This document shows positions 17,635 through 27,127 of a stretch of 64,000 bases of DNA, one piece after another. The stretch's first letter is position 1. The number at the start of each line of letters is the position of its first letter. Under the pieces are notes generated by a model, which saw only the letters and a program-made list of their open reading frames with translations, had not been told where the DNA came from and did no database searches. Source of the stretch: Psychrobacillus sp044762745 (lineage in GTDB: Bacteria; Bacillota; Bacilli; Bacillales_A; Planococcaceae); contig NZ_JBIWEX010000015.1 of the NCBI RefSeq assembly GCF_044762745.1, positions 47,061 through 111,060 on the forward strand, given 5' to 3'. Both the position numbers and the translations under genes were made by a program.

Positions 17635-17920
17635 ATCGACACCTCCGATGGCGTTATTATTTAAGTATAGGAAGAAGCATTAAATACTTTCCGTTCATTA
17701 GATTCATGAATTCCAAATCTACCTCAATGTGTTATTATACCACCACTTTAAGAATCCTTATACAATTTTCCACAGAAATATTGCTTAATGAAATTATTTC
17801 TGCTATACTAGATTACTATCAACAAATATATTTTGACATCCATACTATTGATTATTATATTAGTCGACATTAATGGGTGCCAAACCCGCAAGAGTTCTTT
17901 AGGAACAAAGAATTCTTTAG
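17635..17920. other. Intergenic AT-rich stretch
   Basis: No frame with a credible start; I see nothing assignable except flanking elements described separately. Confidence 0.3.
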
Positions 17921-17960
17921 AAAAAAAGCATTATCTCCTTGGAGATAGTGCTTTTTTTAT
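17921..17960. terminator. Bidirectional terminator hairpin
   Basis: AAAAAAAGCAtTATCTCC / GGAGATAgTGCTTTTTTTA, A-run on one side and T-run on the other; serves either strand. No intact gene immediately upstream on plus. Confidence 0.8.
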
Positions 17961-17978
17961 TTCGTAATAGTGTTTGTT

Positions 17979-18054
17979 CCCTGTGTCAGAAACAAACATT
18001 AAATTCATATCATTCACGTTTGTTCGAATTAACATGAATGTTTCTAACACAGGG
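17979..18054. repeat. Dispersed palindromic repeat, copy 1 (full, 76 bp)
   Basis: Ends are inverted CCCTGTGTcAGAAACA / TGTTTCTaACACAGGG; the interior contains CATTCACGTTTGTTCGA and a nested hairpin ATTCA..TGAAT. The same unit recurs at 49676 (full), 33561 (short, interior deleted), 51315 (half) and, with the same ends only, at 47314. Size and terminal inverted repeats fit a REP/MITE-like element. Confidence 0.85.
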
Positions 18055-18059
18055 TATAT

Positions 18060-18514
18060 GTTTAAGATGATTTCTTTTCCAAAACTGCTTGTTTTCTTCC
18101 AGTTTTAGCACACCATCACGTATGCCAAGATCATCATATAAATTTTTCTAGTTCAGCTTTTGACATATTGTCTTTTTTCACTTGGTCTAATAGCTTCATT
18201 TGATTATCGACGGTAAGGAATGGAACTAAGTTAGAAGCTTGCAGGATAAATCCAATTTCCTTCAATCTGATTTTTGAACGTTTTTTTTCGTTAAAATCAG
18301 AGAGATTTTGTTGATTAATAATCAATATCTCCACTAGAAGGATTTTGTAACTCCCCGCAATCGTTAAAAATGTACTTTTTCCAGACCCAGACGGTCCAGT
18401 GACTGCAATGAGTTCCACTTTATCCGCAGTAAAGTTTGTTTCTTTAAGTGCATCTACCTGTTTATGTCCTGAACCAAATGTTTTTTTCACTTTCTTTAAT
18501 TCCAATATCGCCAT
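18060..18514 (-). pseudogene. ABC transporter ATPase remnant (MacB/LolD-like)
   Basis: N-terminal ~126 residues of an ATP-binding subunit: AILELKKVKKTFGSGHKQVDAL, Walker A VTGPSGSGKST and Q-loop ILQASNLVPFLTV are present. In between, YKILLVEIL is the frameshifted form of LQNPSSGDI, meaning two compensating indels. The frame then stops after AELEKFI, and the signature, Walker B and H-loop are deleted; a C-terminal-like tail (LGIRDGVLKLEENK) follows in another frame at about 18075-18125. Non-functional. Confidence 0.85.
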
Positions 18515-18518
18515 CCTA

Positions 18519-18597
18519 TTATCCTCCTATCGGTTTTAGCGGATCAATTCTCACAATGGTTAATACAGAGAATACTGCTCCCAGAATAGCTACAACG
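18519..18597 (-). pseudogene. 3' end of an ABC permease (FtsX/MacB-type) gene
   Basis: Minus-strand frame VAILGAVFSVLTIVRIDPLK followed by PIGG and TAA at 18519. This is the conserved last helix and D-P-L-x-x-I-G-G end of MacB/FtsX-type permeases, lying immediately upstream of the ATPase remnant as in the normal operon. Everything further upstream is lost. Confidence 0.7.
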
Positions 18598-18768
18598 GTT
18601 GGAAGACGTGTTGGAAGGAAGCAAGAATACAATATAAAAAGGTTATTGAGCTACCTTGCTATAATTTAAAAATCTTTCTATGCTACTTATAAATAAGTCG
18701 AGCTTTTTTATTTTTATAGTAAATAAACATTTCGCAACCAATTGTACAAGAATTTTATCACTTTCTAA

Positions 18769-18824
18769 ACAACACAAAAAATCACCTCCAACTAGTAAGT
18801 TGGGGTGAATTTTTGTGTTGTTTT
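18769..18824 (-). terminator. Terminator of citM
   Basis: Near-perfect long hairpin: CAACACAAAAA, TCACC and CCAACT arms around AGTA, with T runs both sides; 30 bases beyond the citM stop. Confidence 0.9.
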
Positions 18825-18854
18825 TACTAGCAACTCGATTCGACTTGATCAAAA

Positions 18855-20162
18855 TTAGAAAGTAATAACTCCCAAGACAATTGCCGCTATAATCATGACA
18901 AAACATGATCCTAATGCCCATTTAATTATAAACTTTTGATGATCTCCAAATTCCACACCAGCCATACCAACAAGTAAGTATGCAGAAGCCATTAACGGAC
19001 TCATCGCATGAACTGGTTGACCTAGTAAAGACGCACGTGCAATCTCTACTGGATCTACACCATAAGCTGCCGCGGTTTCAGCTAAGATCGGCAACACTCC
19101 GAAATAGTAAGGATCATTTGCCATAAAATAAGTAAACGGAATACTTGTTACAGCTGTAATGACAGCAAAACTCGAGCCTAAAGATTCTGGAATTATGGAA
19201 ACTAAGCTATTCGCCATTGCATCAACCATTTCTGTTCCAGATAATATTCCTGTAAAAATACCGGAAGCAAAAACTAACCCAACAACCGCAAGTACATTTC
19301 CTGCATGATTAGTGATTCTTTCTTTCTGATGATCTAAATTTGGATAGTTAATCATAAGCGCAATAACAAAGGCAATCATAAATAAAGTAGATAACGGTAA
19401 TACAGACATAACTAAACAAATAATCAGTGTAACAGTTAAAGCAAGATTGACCCATAACAATTTTGGTCGCTTATAGTCTGCCACTGTAGAAGTTGCAGCT
19501 AGCTCACTTAAAGCAAGCATCTCTTCTTTTGAATATTGAATCTTGGCAACTCCCAATCTTTTGCGCTCTTTTTTCCCAAGAATAAACGCAGTAAATAAGT
19601 TCCATAAAAGACCTGCAACCATAACAGGGATAAGCGGTGTAAACACATCTGCTACATCAAGCTGCAGTGCAGCTACTGCTCTCGCTGTTGGTCCACCCCA
19701 AGGTGTCATGTTCATAACACCAAATGAAAGCATTGCAACACATGTTAATATAAGCGGATTCATTCCAATGCGTTTATAAAGTGGGAGCATTGCAGATACG
19801 GTAATCATATAAGTTGTCGTTCCATCACCATCAAGTGCTACTAGCATCGAAAGGATAGCTGTACCTAAAACAATTTTTAATGGATCTCCCTTAACAAATG
19901 CTAAAATTTTTGAAACAAGCGGATCAAATAAGCCAGCATCGATCATAATACCAAAATAAAGTATAGCAAACATTAACATGACACCAGTCGGTGCAACTTG
20001 CTTTATACCATTTAGCATCATTTCTCCAATGCCTGGTCCAAATCCTCCTAGTAACGCGAACAAAATTGGTATCGCAACTAACGCAACCATCGCGGACATT
20101 CGTTTTGTGATAATTAAAAACATAAATACGGCAATCATTGAAAAACCTAAAAACGCTAACAT
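18855..20162 (-). CDS. citM: Mg2+-citrate transporter (CitMHS family)
   Basis: 435 residues, near B. subtilis CitM (433), a proton/metal-citrate symporter in the cytoplasmic membrane. Seen: eleven to twelve hydrophobic helices, GILYFGIMIDAG-like segment (residues ~67-78), ALDGDGTTTYMITVSA, NMTPWGGPTARAVAAL and MANDPYYFGVLPILAET, all family signatures. Start at 20162 (MLAFLGF) because GGGGGG lies seven bases upstream; the longer frame (MGKRSMGGNS...) contains that site. A perfect cre palindrome lies about 105 bases upstream and CitST is encoded nearby, so induction by citrate and catabolite repression are expected. Confidence 0.93.
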   Translation of the reverse strand: MLAFLGFSMIAVFMFLIITKRMSAMVALVAIPILFALLGGFGPGIGEMMLNGIKQVAPTGVMLMFAILYFGIMIDAGLFDPLVSKILAFVKGDPLKIVLGTAILSMLVALDGDGTTTYMITVSAMLPLYKRIGMNPLILTCVAMLSFGVMNMTPWGGPTARAVAALQLDVADVFTPLIPVMVAGLLWNLFTAFILGKKERKRLGVAKIQYSKEEMLALSELAATSTVADYKRPKLLWVNLALTVTLIICLVMSVLPLSTLFMIAFVIALMINYPNLDHQKERITNHAGNVLAVVGLVFASGIFTGILSGTEMVDAMANSLVSIIPESLGSSFAVITAVTSIPFTYFMANDPYYFGVLPILAETAAAYGVDPVEIARASLLGQPVHAMSPLMASAYLLVGMAGVEFGDHQKFIIKWALGSCFVMIIAAIVLGVITF

Positions 20163-20266
20163 ACTATTTCCCCCCATACTTCTTTTCCCCATTGTCCTTC
20201 ATCAAATATGACAAATAGTTTTACAATTTAGATATTAAATATAAATATAGAATAGCAGCTTCCTTA

Positions 20267-20280
20267 TGTAAACGTTTACA
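20267..20280. promoter_or_regulatory. cre site (CcpA operator) upstream of citM
   Basis: TGTAAACGTTTACA, a perfect 14-base palindrome fitting TGWAANCGNTNWCA. In B. subtilis citM is known to be repressed through CcpA. Confidence 0.85.
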
Positions 20281-20356
20281 AAATATTGTTATTTAAATAC
20301 TTTATAGCTATTTCGTACATTTAGTTCATAATCTTATAATTTGTTAGCCTACGTCG

Positions 20357-20386
20357 AAAAACGCTTGGAAACTCCAAGCGTTTTTC
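20357..20386 (-). terminator. Terminator of the AbrB-family transporter gene
   Basis: AAAAACGCTTGGA / TCCAAGCGTTTTT, 50 bases beyond the stop codon. Confidence 0.9.
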
Positions 20387-20437
20387 AACTTAATTCTACT
20401 ATGAAGATTAACAACTCTATTATGGAGTACGAATGAT

Positions 20438-21562
20438 CTATAATGCCTTTACCGACTCCTCAAGAACATCCTGTCTACCAAACAGATACCTCAAAAAAAT
20501 CGGCACGATGAACAAGATGAAAAAAACGCGAAATAACTGATAGGCGGCAACCATTGATACATCTGCCTGGACCGTATGTGCCGTAACACCCATTTCTGGT
20601 AAACCACCTGGAGCTATACATAAAAATGCAGTTGTCATTGTAATCGGATAGATCATATGTAAGCCGTAAGCTAAAACGAGAGCAAAACCGACAATCAATA
20701 ATCCAGAAATAAACGAAAATGGCAGTAGTTTTTTCCAATTTTTCAACATATTAATGTTGATTCCAAGACCTAAATAAACACCTAAGCATAGTTGCGCAAG
20801 TACGATAAAAATGGGAGGTAGTTGAGGTGTTTCAAAGCCACTTACAGTTAAAATAGCTGATGAAAGTAATGGCCCTATAATCCACGGAGTTGGACATTTG
20901 AAGCGAACTGCACATGCAGTGATAAATAGAACAATCGCAAGAACTGTAATAACCTGAAAAAAGCTACCGTATTCAGTTTGTGTTACTAGATCGATTGTAG
21001 GTTTACTTGGTTGTGTACCACCACTTGAAAATGCATGAATCGATAGTGTTGGTACAATGAAAATAACGGTTAACATTCTAATTGTTTGCATGAATGTAAC
21101 AACTGTTGAATCCGCTCCCTTGATCTCTTCGCTCAATACAACCATTTGGGATAACCCACCTGGTGTCGTACCCATAACAGCACTTGGAATATTAATACCA
21201 GTTAACTTGGAAACAAAAAAAGCAATTGCCAGTCCAAAAACTACCATGAGAATAGTAATAATAGCCATCGATGGCAACTGGTCTACAATCTGACTCGCAC
21301 TAGCAATCGTAAACGATAAACCCATACTATAGCCTAATAACATTTGACCACCGTTTCTAAAACTTACCGGCCAATATAAATCCCGTTTTGTTAGTAGCTT
21401 CCAAATCAAAATAGCCGTTAATGGCCCTAACATCCATGACAATGGTAAATTTAATAGGTTGAATAAAAAACCACCTAATAGGCCACATAGTAAAGTTTCT
21501 ACAAATGGAAGTTGGCTTTGTTTTCTTATATTTATTAACTTTGTAATAGGTGTAAAAATCAT
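20438..21562 (-). CDS. AbrB-family membrane transporter (COG3180)
   Basis: 374-residue protein with ten or so membrane segments. Two homologous halves are visible: GGFLFNLLNLPLSWMLGPL (about 31-49) and the parallel CAVRFKCPTPWIIGPLLSS, each starting a half with GPL; GTTPGGLSQMVVLSEE and CIAPGGLPEMGVTAHT are the matching second motifs. These define the AbrB duplication family (not the AbrB DNA-binding protein). Substrate unproven; its place between citM and a TctC-type binding protein suggests organic-acid or tricarboxylate handling. GGGAGG four bases before ATG. Confidence 0.82.
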   Translation of the reverse strand: MIFTPITKLINIRKQSQLPFVETLLCGLLGGFLFNLLNLPLSWMLGPLTAILIWKLLTKRDLYWPVSFRNGGQMLLGYSMGLSFTIASASQIVDQLPSMAIITILMVVFGLAIAFFVSKLTGINIPSAVMGTTPGGLSQMVVLSEEIKGADSTVVTFMQTIRMLTVIFIVPTLSIHAFSSGGTQPSKPTIDLVTQTEYGSFFQVITVLAIVLFITACAVRFKCPTPWIIGPLLSSAILTVSGFETPQLPPIFIVLAQLCLGVYLGLGININMLKNWKKLLPFSFISGLLIVGFALVLAYGLHMIYPITMTTAFLCIAPGGLPEMGVTAHTVQADVSMVAAYQLFRVFFILFIVPIFLRYLFGRQDVLEESVKAL

Positions 21563-21838
21563 GATGCCCTCCCATACTTACTACTCATCTACATACGAAC
21601 AAAACGAGGCTGCCCGTGGTCGTGTTAACATGCTCAACCAGTAAACGATACGGTGGAAGTGTTGTTAACACATATTCTAAAGCAACCTCGTAATAATAAA
21701 ACAGCTTCGATCCGAGTAGTTGTGATTGATGTATAATTTTGCTAATATCGTACAGCTATTACAATAAGAAGTAAATATTACGAAATATTCGTTCATAAAA
21801 TTCATTTAAACTATTTTGTTTATTCTGTTCAAGATATA

Positions 21839-22807
21839 TTAGTCTTCATCATCAACCTTCATTAAGGCCTCATACATCTTCCCCTGCTCTTCTAAAAATT
21901 TAGAAGTTTCACTACTATTCTTATAAAAATCTTTCCACATAAACTCCTGTAGCGTTTGTTGCCATTTATCTGTTCGCACCATTTTTTCAATCGTTCTATC
22001 CCAAAAATGAATTTCATCCTTCGTCATATTAGGCGGTCCCATAATCCCGCGCCAATGTTCAAAAACTAAGTCAATTCCTTCTTCTGACCATGTAGGGATT
22101 TCAGGAAGTTCTTTTAGTCTTTCATCAGATGAGATTACGAGTAGTTTTACTTGATTCAAATCATAATATTTTTTAGCCTCAGCTAACGTCATAGTTGCAA
22201 CATCTATTTGCTTTTTTAATAGTGCCTCCACTACTTGGGCACTGCTTTCATATGTAAAAAAGTCAAGTTCTTTTGGTTGTAATCCAGCTTGTTTGCTCGC
22301 TAATACAAAAGAGAGCTGATCGTCATTCCCTAATCTTGGAGAAACGCCAATTTTATAATCACGGGGAGTTTCTTTCAAATTTTTCATTAAGCTTTTTGCA
22401 CTATTGATGCTTGAATCTTTCGATACGATAACAACTTCCCACTCTGTAGCCAAAATAGCGATTGGTGTAAAATCTTTATAGGTTATCTTACTTTGACCTA
22501 ATAAATGATTAGTAATGAGCAAGCTGGAATTGATGGCTAATACATGATCCTTTTGCTGCTTTGTATATTTCCAAGCTAACTCTCCACCAGCCCCAATTTT
22601 ATTCAGTACACGAATATCCCCGTCAATTAGTTTTTCACTCATTAAAACGTCTTGTATCGCTCGTGCAGTTAAGTCCCATCCTCCACCAATAGAGCTTGGG
22701 GCAATAATCGTTATTTCCTCTGGATTCACTTCCTGATTCTCTTCCGGTGAACACCCGGTTAAAAGCATAACCAAAAGTGTGAAACCTACCATTATTTTTT
22801 TCCTCAT
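21839..22807 (-). CDS. Tripartite tricarboxylate transporter substrate-binding lipoprotein (TctC/Bug family, YflP-like)
   Basis: 322 residues. Seen: lipoprotein signal with lipobox LLTGCS (Cys at ~20), then IIAPSSIGGGWDLTARAIQD (the Bug-family P-x-x-x-GG-x-D-x-x-A-R signature), KIGAGGELAWKY and DFFTYESSAQVVEALL. Binds dicarboxylates/tricarboxylates outside the membrane. No TctA/TctB permease genes follow; in B. subtilis the homolog lies next to citST and citM and probably assists sensing or uptake of citrate. Encoded 106 bases downstream of citT. Confidence 0.88.
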   Translation of the reverse strand: MRKKIMVGFTLLVMLLTGCSPEENQEVNPEEITIIAPSSIGGGWDLTARAIQDVLMSEKLIDGDIRVLNKIGAGGELAWKYTKQQKDHVLAINSSLLITNHLLGQSKITYKDFTPIAILATEWEVVIVSKDSSINSAKSLMKNLKETPRDYKIGVSPRLGNDDQLSFVLASKQAGLQPKELDFFTYESSAQVVEALLKKQIDVATMTLAEAKKYYDLNQVKLLVISSDERLKELPEIPTWSEEGIDLVFEHWRGIMGPPNMTKDEIHFWDRTIEKMVRTDKWQQTLQEFMWKDFYKNSSETSKFLEEQGKMYEALMKVDDED

Positions 22808-22913
22808 TGTTCATCCCTCGTTAACTTAATCAAATACACCTCACATGCCGGCATTCATCTCACCACTTATAGCAGTAGAATACTTCTGCCGAATGTTCGT
22901 TGCATCTTGCTTG

Positions 22914-23588
22914 TTATTCTATCAAGTAATATTTCCGCTGAGGTCTTCCTACAATTCCATATTCATGTTTAGCTGTGCAGACATCTATCGAAACAAGATA
23001 CTCTAAATATCTTCTAGCAGTCGTTCGAGATACCCCCATCTCTTCACTCATTTCATCGATGGAGACGCCTCTAAGCTCTTCCACCACTTCTTGCACTTTC
23101 TTTAAAGTATGGCGATCAACACCTGTAGGGAGATCATTTTGCAATATGGTAGATTGATTAGTGATTCCAAAGAATCGATCAATCAATTTTTGATCCATCT
23201 CCTCACTAAAACTAAGTAATTCTTTCTTTCTTTTATAATCTTCTATTGTTTCTACAAATTTCTTCATCGTTACTGGCTTTAATAGATAGTTGGATACACC
23301 ATATCTGACAGCTTTCTCAAGCATTGTTCTTTCCGTTGCAGCAGTCACCATAATAATATCAATGGTCGGAAAACGCTCTCTGATTTTCGATAATAAATCA
23401 GTACCAAGTTCATCAGGCAAATAGATGTCTAGTAAAAGTAGATCCACTTCATTTTCACTTAAAAGTTCCATTGTTTCTTTCGCATTTAGCGCCTTCCCGA
23501 CCAGTTTTACATCCGTTATTTTCTGCAAAAACTGCTCTTGAACTTGTGCAATTCGAAAATCGTCCTCTGCTATTACAACCTTAATCAC
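22914..23588 (-). CDS. citT: Response regulator of citrate utilisation (CitT/DcuR-like)
   Basis: 224 residues, GTG start with AAGGAGTGG upstream. Seen: receiver domain (1-120) with acidic pair EDD at 8-10, phosphoacceptor Asp in LLLLDIYLPDE, Thr in VTAATER and Lys in LLKPVTMKKF; C-terminal HTH of the CitT/DcuR type, VSIDEMSEEMGVSRTTARRY. Activates citrate transport genes after phosphorylation by CitS. The two genes are 22 bases apart, kinase first. Confidence 0.92.
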   Translation of the reverse strand: MIKVVIAEDDFRIAQVQEQFLQKITDVKLVGKALNAKETMELLSENEVDLLLLDIYLPDELGTDLLSKIRERFPTIDIIMVTAATERTMLEKAVRYGVSNYLLKPVTMKKFVETIEDYKRKKELLSFSEEMDQKLIDRFFGITNQSTILQNDLPTGVDRHTLKKVQEVVEELRGVSIDEMSEEMGVSRTTARRYLEYLVSIDVCTAKHEYGIVGRPQRKYYLIE

Positions 23589-23610
23589 TTTATTCCACTC
23601 CTTACTCTAT

Positions 23611-25218
23611 CTATCTCAAAACCTTTTTTGGAAGGTAGACTGTAAAAATAGACCTTCCATTGCGTTCATTACTCACTTCAATGGTTCCGCCTAATGATTC
23701 TACAATGCGCTTCACATTGTATAGGCCATACCCCCTATTTTCGCCCTTAGAAGAGTATCCCATCGTAAACAAAGACTCTAACAAGTCATCTGAAATTCCT
23801 TTTCCGTTGTCTGTTACTTCTATGATAATATCGTTTCCTAGTCCCGTAATGGAAAAATTCACTCTTTTCTCTTTCTGATGTGCAACTGCATCCAGTGCAT
23901 TATCGATAAGATTCCCTATAATGGTAACGATATCTGCTACCTCAATATGACTTGGTAAAGGATCTACGTAACTGCCTGCATCAATTACAAGGGTAATTTT
24001 CTTTTCTGATGCTTTTCCAAGTTTACCTAACAAAATAGCTTGGACATTTGCATCATGGATTTGATTAAATAATATCTGGTTTTGCTGTTGATGAGTGATA
24101 GACTCTTTTTGAATAAATTCTAATGCATCCTGATACCGTTCTAATTGTAATAATCCTGATAACAAATATAATTTATTGGCGTACTCATGTGTTTGCGCAC
24201 GAAGTCCCTCTGAATAATCACGCACTTCTGTTATCGTATTCATAAGCTTTTTTAATTCCGTTTTATCGCGGAAACTAGAAACGACTCCTACAACATTTCC
24301 ATTTTCAATAATCGGAATTAAATTGAAGATGAACATTTTTTCATTAATCAAGACCTCCACGTTATGAGCAGTCTTTCCTGTTTGTAACACATCATCGATT
24401 TTAATATCTTGCAGGACATGTCCAATATGCTGACCTATAAAATCTTCTTCATTAAGATTCAACATGGACTTTGCGGAATGATTGATTAAAGTTAATAATC
24501 CATTCTCATCAATAGCGATAATTCCTTCTTTGACGGATAAAAGAATTGCACTTCTTTCCCTATACAAGGAAGCAATTTCATGTGGTTCCAGTCCTAGCGT
24601 GTCTTTTCTAATGCTTTTTGTGAGAAAAATACCACCAATGATTCCCAATAGTAAAACAATTGATGATGCAATAATAATGATTTTAATTCGTTCATATATA
24701 CTCTGATAAATATCCTTTTCCAAAAACTCGACGGATACTGTTCCTATCACCTGTGTATATTCACCAAAATCCGCAATAATAGGGACTTTCCCAACTAAAA
24801 CGGAACCTTGCTCCCGTTCCACTTCAAAATTGTTAGAACCCCCAAAAATTAACGCGTGATAACTTGTGTCGTCTAAACTCTTTTGACCGACCAGGCTTGG
24901 ATTTACGTGTGAATAAATGATTTCCTCGCGACTTTCGATGATAATATTTGACGCATTTACCTGATCTTTTACTTGCTCAGCAATTGGTCTGAAGTGAGTT
25001 TCTATATCTTTTTTTTCAATAGCATCCCTAAGTTCAGGCATGAGAGAAATCGACTTAGCCGATTGTAAAGCTAATTGTTTCACTTGATTCCTTGTATCAA
25101 CCGATTGCATATATGCAAATATGCTTGCGAGAAGAATAATGATTAAAAGAATTAACGAACTAATTAACCCTAATATTTTTGTTTGTAATGGAATATTTTT
25201 TAAATTATTCATTATCAT
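23611..25218 (-). CDS. citS: Citrate sensor histidine kinase (CitS/DcuS-like)
   Basis: 535 residues (B. subtilis CitS 542). Seen: TM1 (about 15-37), periplasmic-type PDC sensor with QVKDQVNASNIIIESR and SHVNPSLVGQKSLDD (typical citrate/C4-dicarboxylate contact region), TM2 (about 180-200), cytoplasmic PAS domain (about 215-320), phosphoacceptor His in RAQTHEYANKLYLLSGL, N box NLIDNALDAV, G boxes DNGKGIS and GYGLYNVKRIV. Membrane sensor for extracellular citrate; partner of the adjacent regulator. Confidence 0.93.
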   Translation of the reverse strand: MIMNNLKNIPLQTKILGLISSLILLIIILLASIFAYMQSVDTRNQVKQLALQSAKSISLMPELRDAIEKKDIETHFRPIAEQVKDQVNASNIIIESREEIIYSHVNPSLVGQKSLDDTSYHALIFGGSNNFEVEREQGSVLVGKVPIIADFGEYTQVIGTVSVEFLEKDIYQSIYERIKIIIIASSIVLLLGIIGGIFLTKSIRKDTLGLEPHEIASLYRERSAILLSVKEGIIAIDENGLLTLINHSAKSMLNLNEEDFIGQHIGHVLQDIKIDDVLQTGKTAHNVEVLINEKMFIFNLIPIIENGNVVGVVSSFRDKTELKKLMNTITEVRDYSEGLRAQTHEYANKLYLLSGLLQLERYQDALEFIQKESITHQQQNQILFNQIHDANVQAILLGKLGKASEKKITLVIDAGSYVDPLPSHIEVADIVTIIGNLIDNALDAVAHQKEKRVNFSITGLGNDIIIEVTDNGKGISDDLLESLFTMGYSSKGENRGYGLYNVKRIVESLGGTIEVSNERNGRSIFTVYLPKKVLR

Positions 25219-25598
25219 AACTCTTTTCTTAAAATACTATCTTTCTAATCATAGCATTTCGTCAAACGAATTTACATCTTCGCAAGCACCTTCCTCTTCA
25301 CTACAAAGGATGACGGAGGAGAAATGAAGAACACCTGATTTTTATAGACACCAAAAAACCTTCTAATCAAAATTGATAATCCGTTCACTTGAATGGTACA
25401 AAACACAAATTAAACACACAAATGGACTGTTAATTGTATGCTAATTAACAGTCCACTTTTTATTAATATATAGAGGGAATACGTTTACTTCTTATCAATA
25501 TGAAAATTACATAATTAAATAACATTAGACCTTCGAATGAGGCGGAATTTTCAAAGAATTGCCACCATTAATGTAATCATTTAGAAAGGGGTGTTATT
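25219..25598. other. Intergenic stretch with one terminator
   Basis: 380 bases without a gene. It holds the citST promoter region and the hairpin at 25423; nothing else is supported. Confidence 0.4.
25423..25462. terminator. Hairpin terminator
   Basis: TGGACTGTTAATT / AATTAACAGTCCA followed by CTTTTT; strong stem, orientation favours plus. No upstream plus gene is intact. Confidence 0.75.
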
Positions 25599-26020
25599 TT
25601 GATAAAAGGTCTATATGAAGCACATTTGCCAGGAAAATCGCTTGGCATGATGAAGACACTGCTTTCCTTTGGATTGAAGAAGGTAAAAGCTGGTTGGGTT
25701 TGGGGGAAGGAAATGAGTATCAAACTCCATATCACCCTTCTTTACGACACATTGCTTTTCAGGTTTCACATGAAGATTTAAAAGAGTCTTTAAAATGGTT
25801 AGATTCTATTAAAGTTGAGGGAGTGCCATTTGGTGGTAGAAAATCTATTGAGCCATTTATTCTACCACATCAAGGCAATGCTTCAGTTTATTTCAATGAC
25901 CCAGATGGTAACAGTTTAGAATTGATGTGTTATGTTGAAGTTCCAAATAATCTAAAACATATTACAGAAAAGTTGCCCTTTGAAGATTGGGAGAAATTAG
26001 CTGTAAATAAATTAAAATGA
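25599..26020 (+). pseudogene. Glyoxalase/VOC-family protein with internal deletion and frameshift
   Basis: A TTG start (25599) with AAAGGGGTG opens a VOC protein (IKGLYEAHLPGKSL), but the family continuation appears only in another frame: EDTAFLWIEEGKSWLGLGEG, then the part that is open to the end, YHPSLRHIAFQVSHEDL through FGGRKSIEPFILPHQGNASV and YFNDPDGNSLELMCYVE. About 20-25 residues of the first beta-alpha-beta module are missing at the junction (25640-25665). The remaining metal ligands (His in LRHIAF, Glu in SLELM) are intact. Probably dead; a short internal-start product is possible. Confidence 0.75.
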
Positions 26021-26095
26021 TAGAATGCATAATTTTTTTCTTATTTCTTCATTTACACTTAATACTACTTCTCCTGTGTTTAAGCCTACCTATCA

Positions 26096-26992
26096 TTAAA
26101 ATGCATGTAAAATTAGGCCGATTGTAGAGTAAATAATTACCGTAAAGTAAATAACAATCATGTGCACTAAGGAGAATATAAACATTTTATTTGACCAGTC
26201 TTTCATATCCATTTTGCGAGAGCCAAATAAACTTAACCCCAACCAAGATAGACCCAAAACAAGTGAAACCAAAGTTAGACCTAAACTTAACGGTAAAAAT
26301 AAAAAGCTAGATAGCACCAATAAAATTAAATAGAAATTAGTTTGGATATACGTACGTTTTCGGTCTTTTACAACGGGGAGCATCGGAATTTTTGCTGCAG
26401 CATAATCTTCTTTCTTACGAATAGCAATAGCATAAAAGTGGGGCATTTGCCATATTACCATTATTAAAAATAATGCCCAACACGCTGGATGCCAAATATC
26501 TGGACCGACTGCTGCCCAACCGATTAAAGGAGGCATTGCACCTGAAATACTTCCAACTTCCGTATTCCATATGGTATAACGTTTTGTCCACATTGTATAA
26601 GGGACTACGTAGAAAAATACCCCTAAAAACCCAAGAAAAGATGCTAACGGAGAGGCTAAATACAATAAAATTAATCCGATCACTAATAATAAAATTGCAA
26701 CTAATAAAACTTTCTTAATCGATATGGCGCCTGTAACAGTCGGTCGAACTTTTGTACGGGCCATGATGGCATCAATATCGCGATCGTAAATGTTATTGAA
26801 CGAACCAGCCGCTGCAATAACAGCTGCTGTTCCTAAAAATGCAAAAACTATATTCCAAATATTATCTGCAAAACTGTATTGATATGTAAATAAAGCCAGC
26901 ATTAATCCTGCGACCATTGGAATTAGATTTGACTTGATAATTCCTGTTTTAACTACTTGAGCCCATAACGTCTTTTGTGATTGCTTTTTCAT
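26096..26992 (-). CDS. ctaB: Protoheme IX farnesyltransferase (heme O synthase)
   Basis: 298 residues of the UbiA/CtaB prenyltransferase family: converts heme B to heme O with farnesyl diphosphate for cytochrome oxidase assembly. Seen: about eight TM helices, first Asp-rich motif NNIYDRDIDAIMART, conserved region AVGPDIWHPACWALFLIMVIWQMPHFYAIA split over helices 5-6 and the second motif KKEDYAAAKIPMLP. AAGGAG eleven bases before ATG. Unlike many Bacillales it is not adjacent to ctaA or the cta operon, so it may be a second copy. Confidence 0.94.
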   Translation of the reverse strand: MKKQSQKTLWAQVVKTGIIKSNLIPMVAGLMLALFTYQYSFADNIWNIVFAFLGTAAVIAAAGSFNNIYDRDIDAIMARTKVRPTVTGAISIKKVLLVAILLLVIGLILLYLASPLASFLGFLGVFFYVVPYTMWTKRYTIWNTEVGSISGAMPPLIGWAAVGPDIWHPACWALFLIMVIWQMPHFYAIAIRKKEDYAAAKIPMLPVVKDRKRTYIQTNFYLILLVLSSFLFLPLSLGLTLVSLVLGLSWLGLSLFGSRKMDMKDWSNKMFIFSLVHMIVIYFTVIIYSTIGLILHAF

Positions 26993-27084
26993 TATATTTT
27001 ATAGCTCCTTATTTATACTCGAACTAATATAACCTAATTGATTAGCAAAATTGCTAAAATTGAAATTACTGAGTGGTTTAATGG

Positions 27085-27123
27085 AAAAAAGAAGACCAGC
27101 AACGACTAGCTGATCTTCTTTTT
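27085..27123 (-). terminator. Terminator of nupC
   Basis: AAAAAGAAGAtCAGC / GCTGgTCTTCTTTTTT read on the minus strand, directly after the nupC stop. Confidence 0.88.
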
Positions 27124-27127
27124 CTAA

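Noticed and set aside
17979..18054. Palindrome copy 1 as a simple terminator
   Set aside because: No gene ends there, no T-run, and the whole unit recurs elsewhere with conserved interior.
25694..26020. Second VOC frame as an independent intact gene
   Set aside because: It lacks the first beta-alpha-beta module and a ribosome binding site; the upstream frame supplies the true N-terminus.
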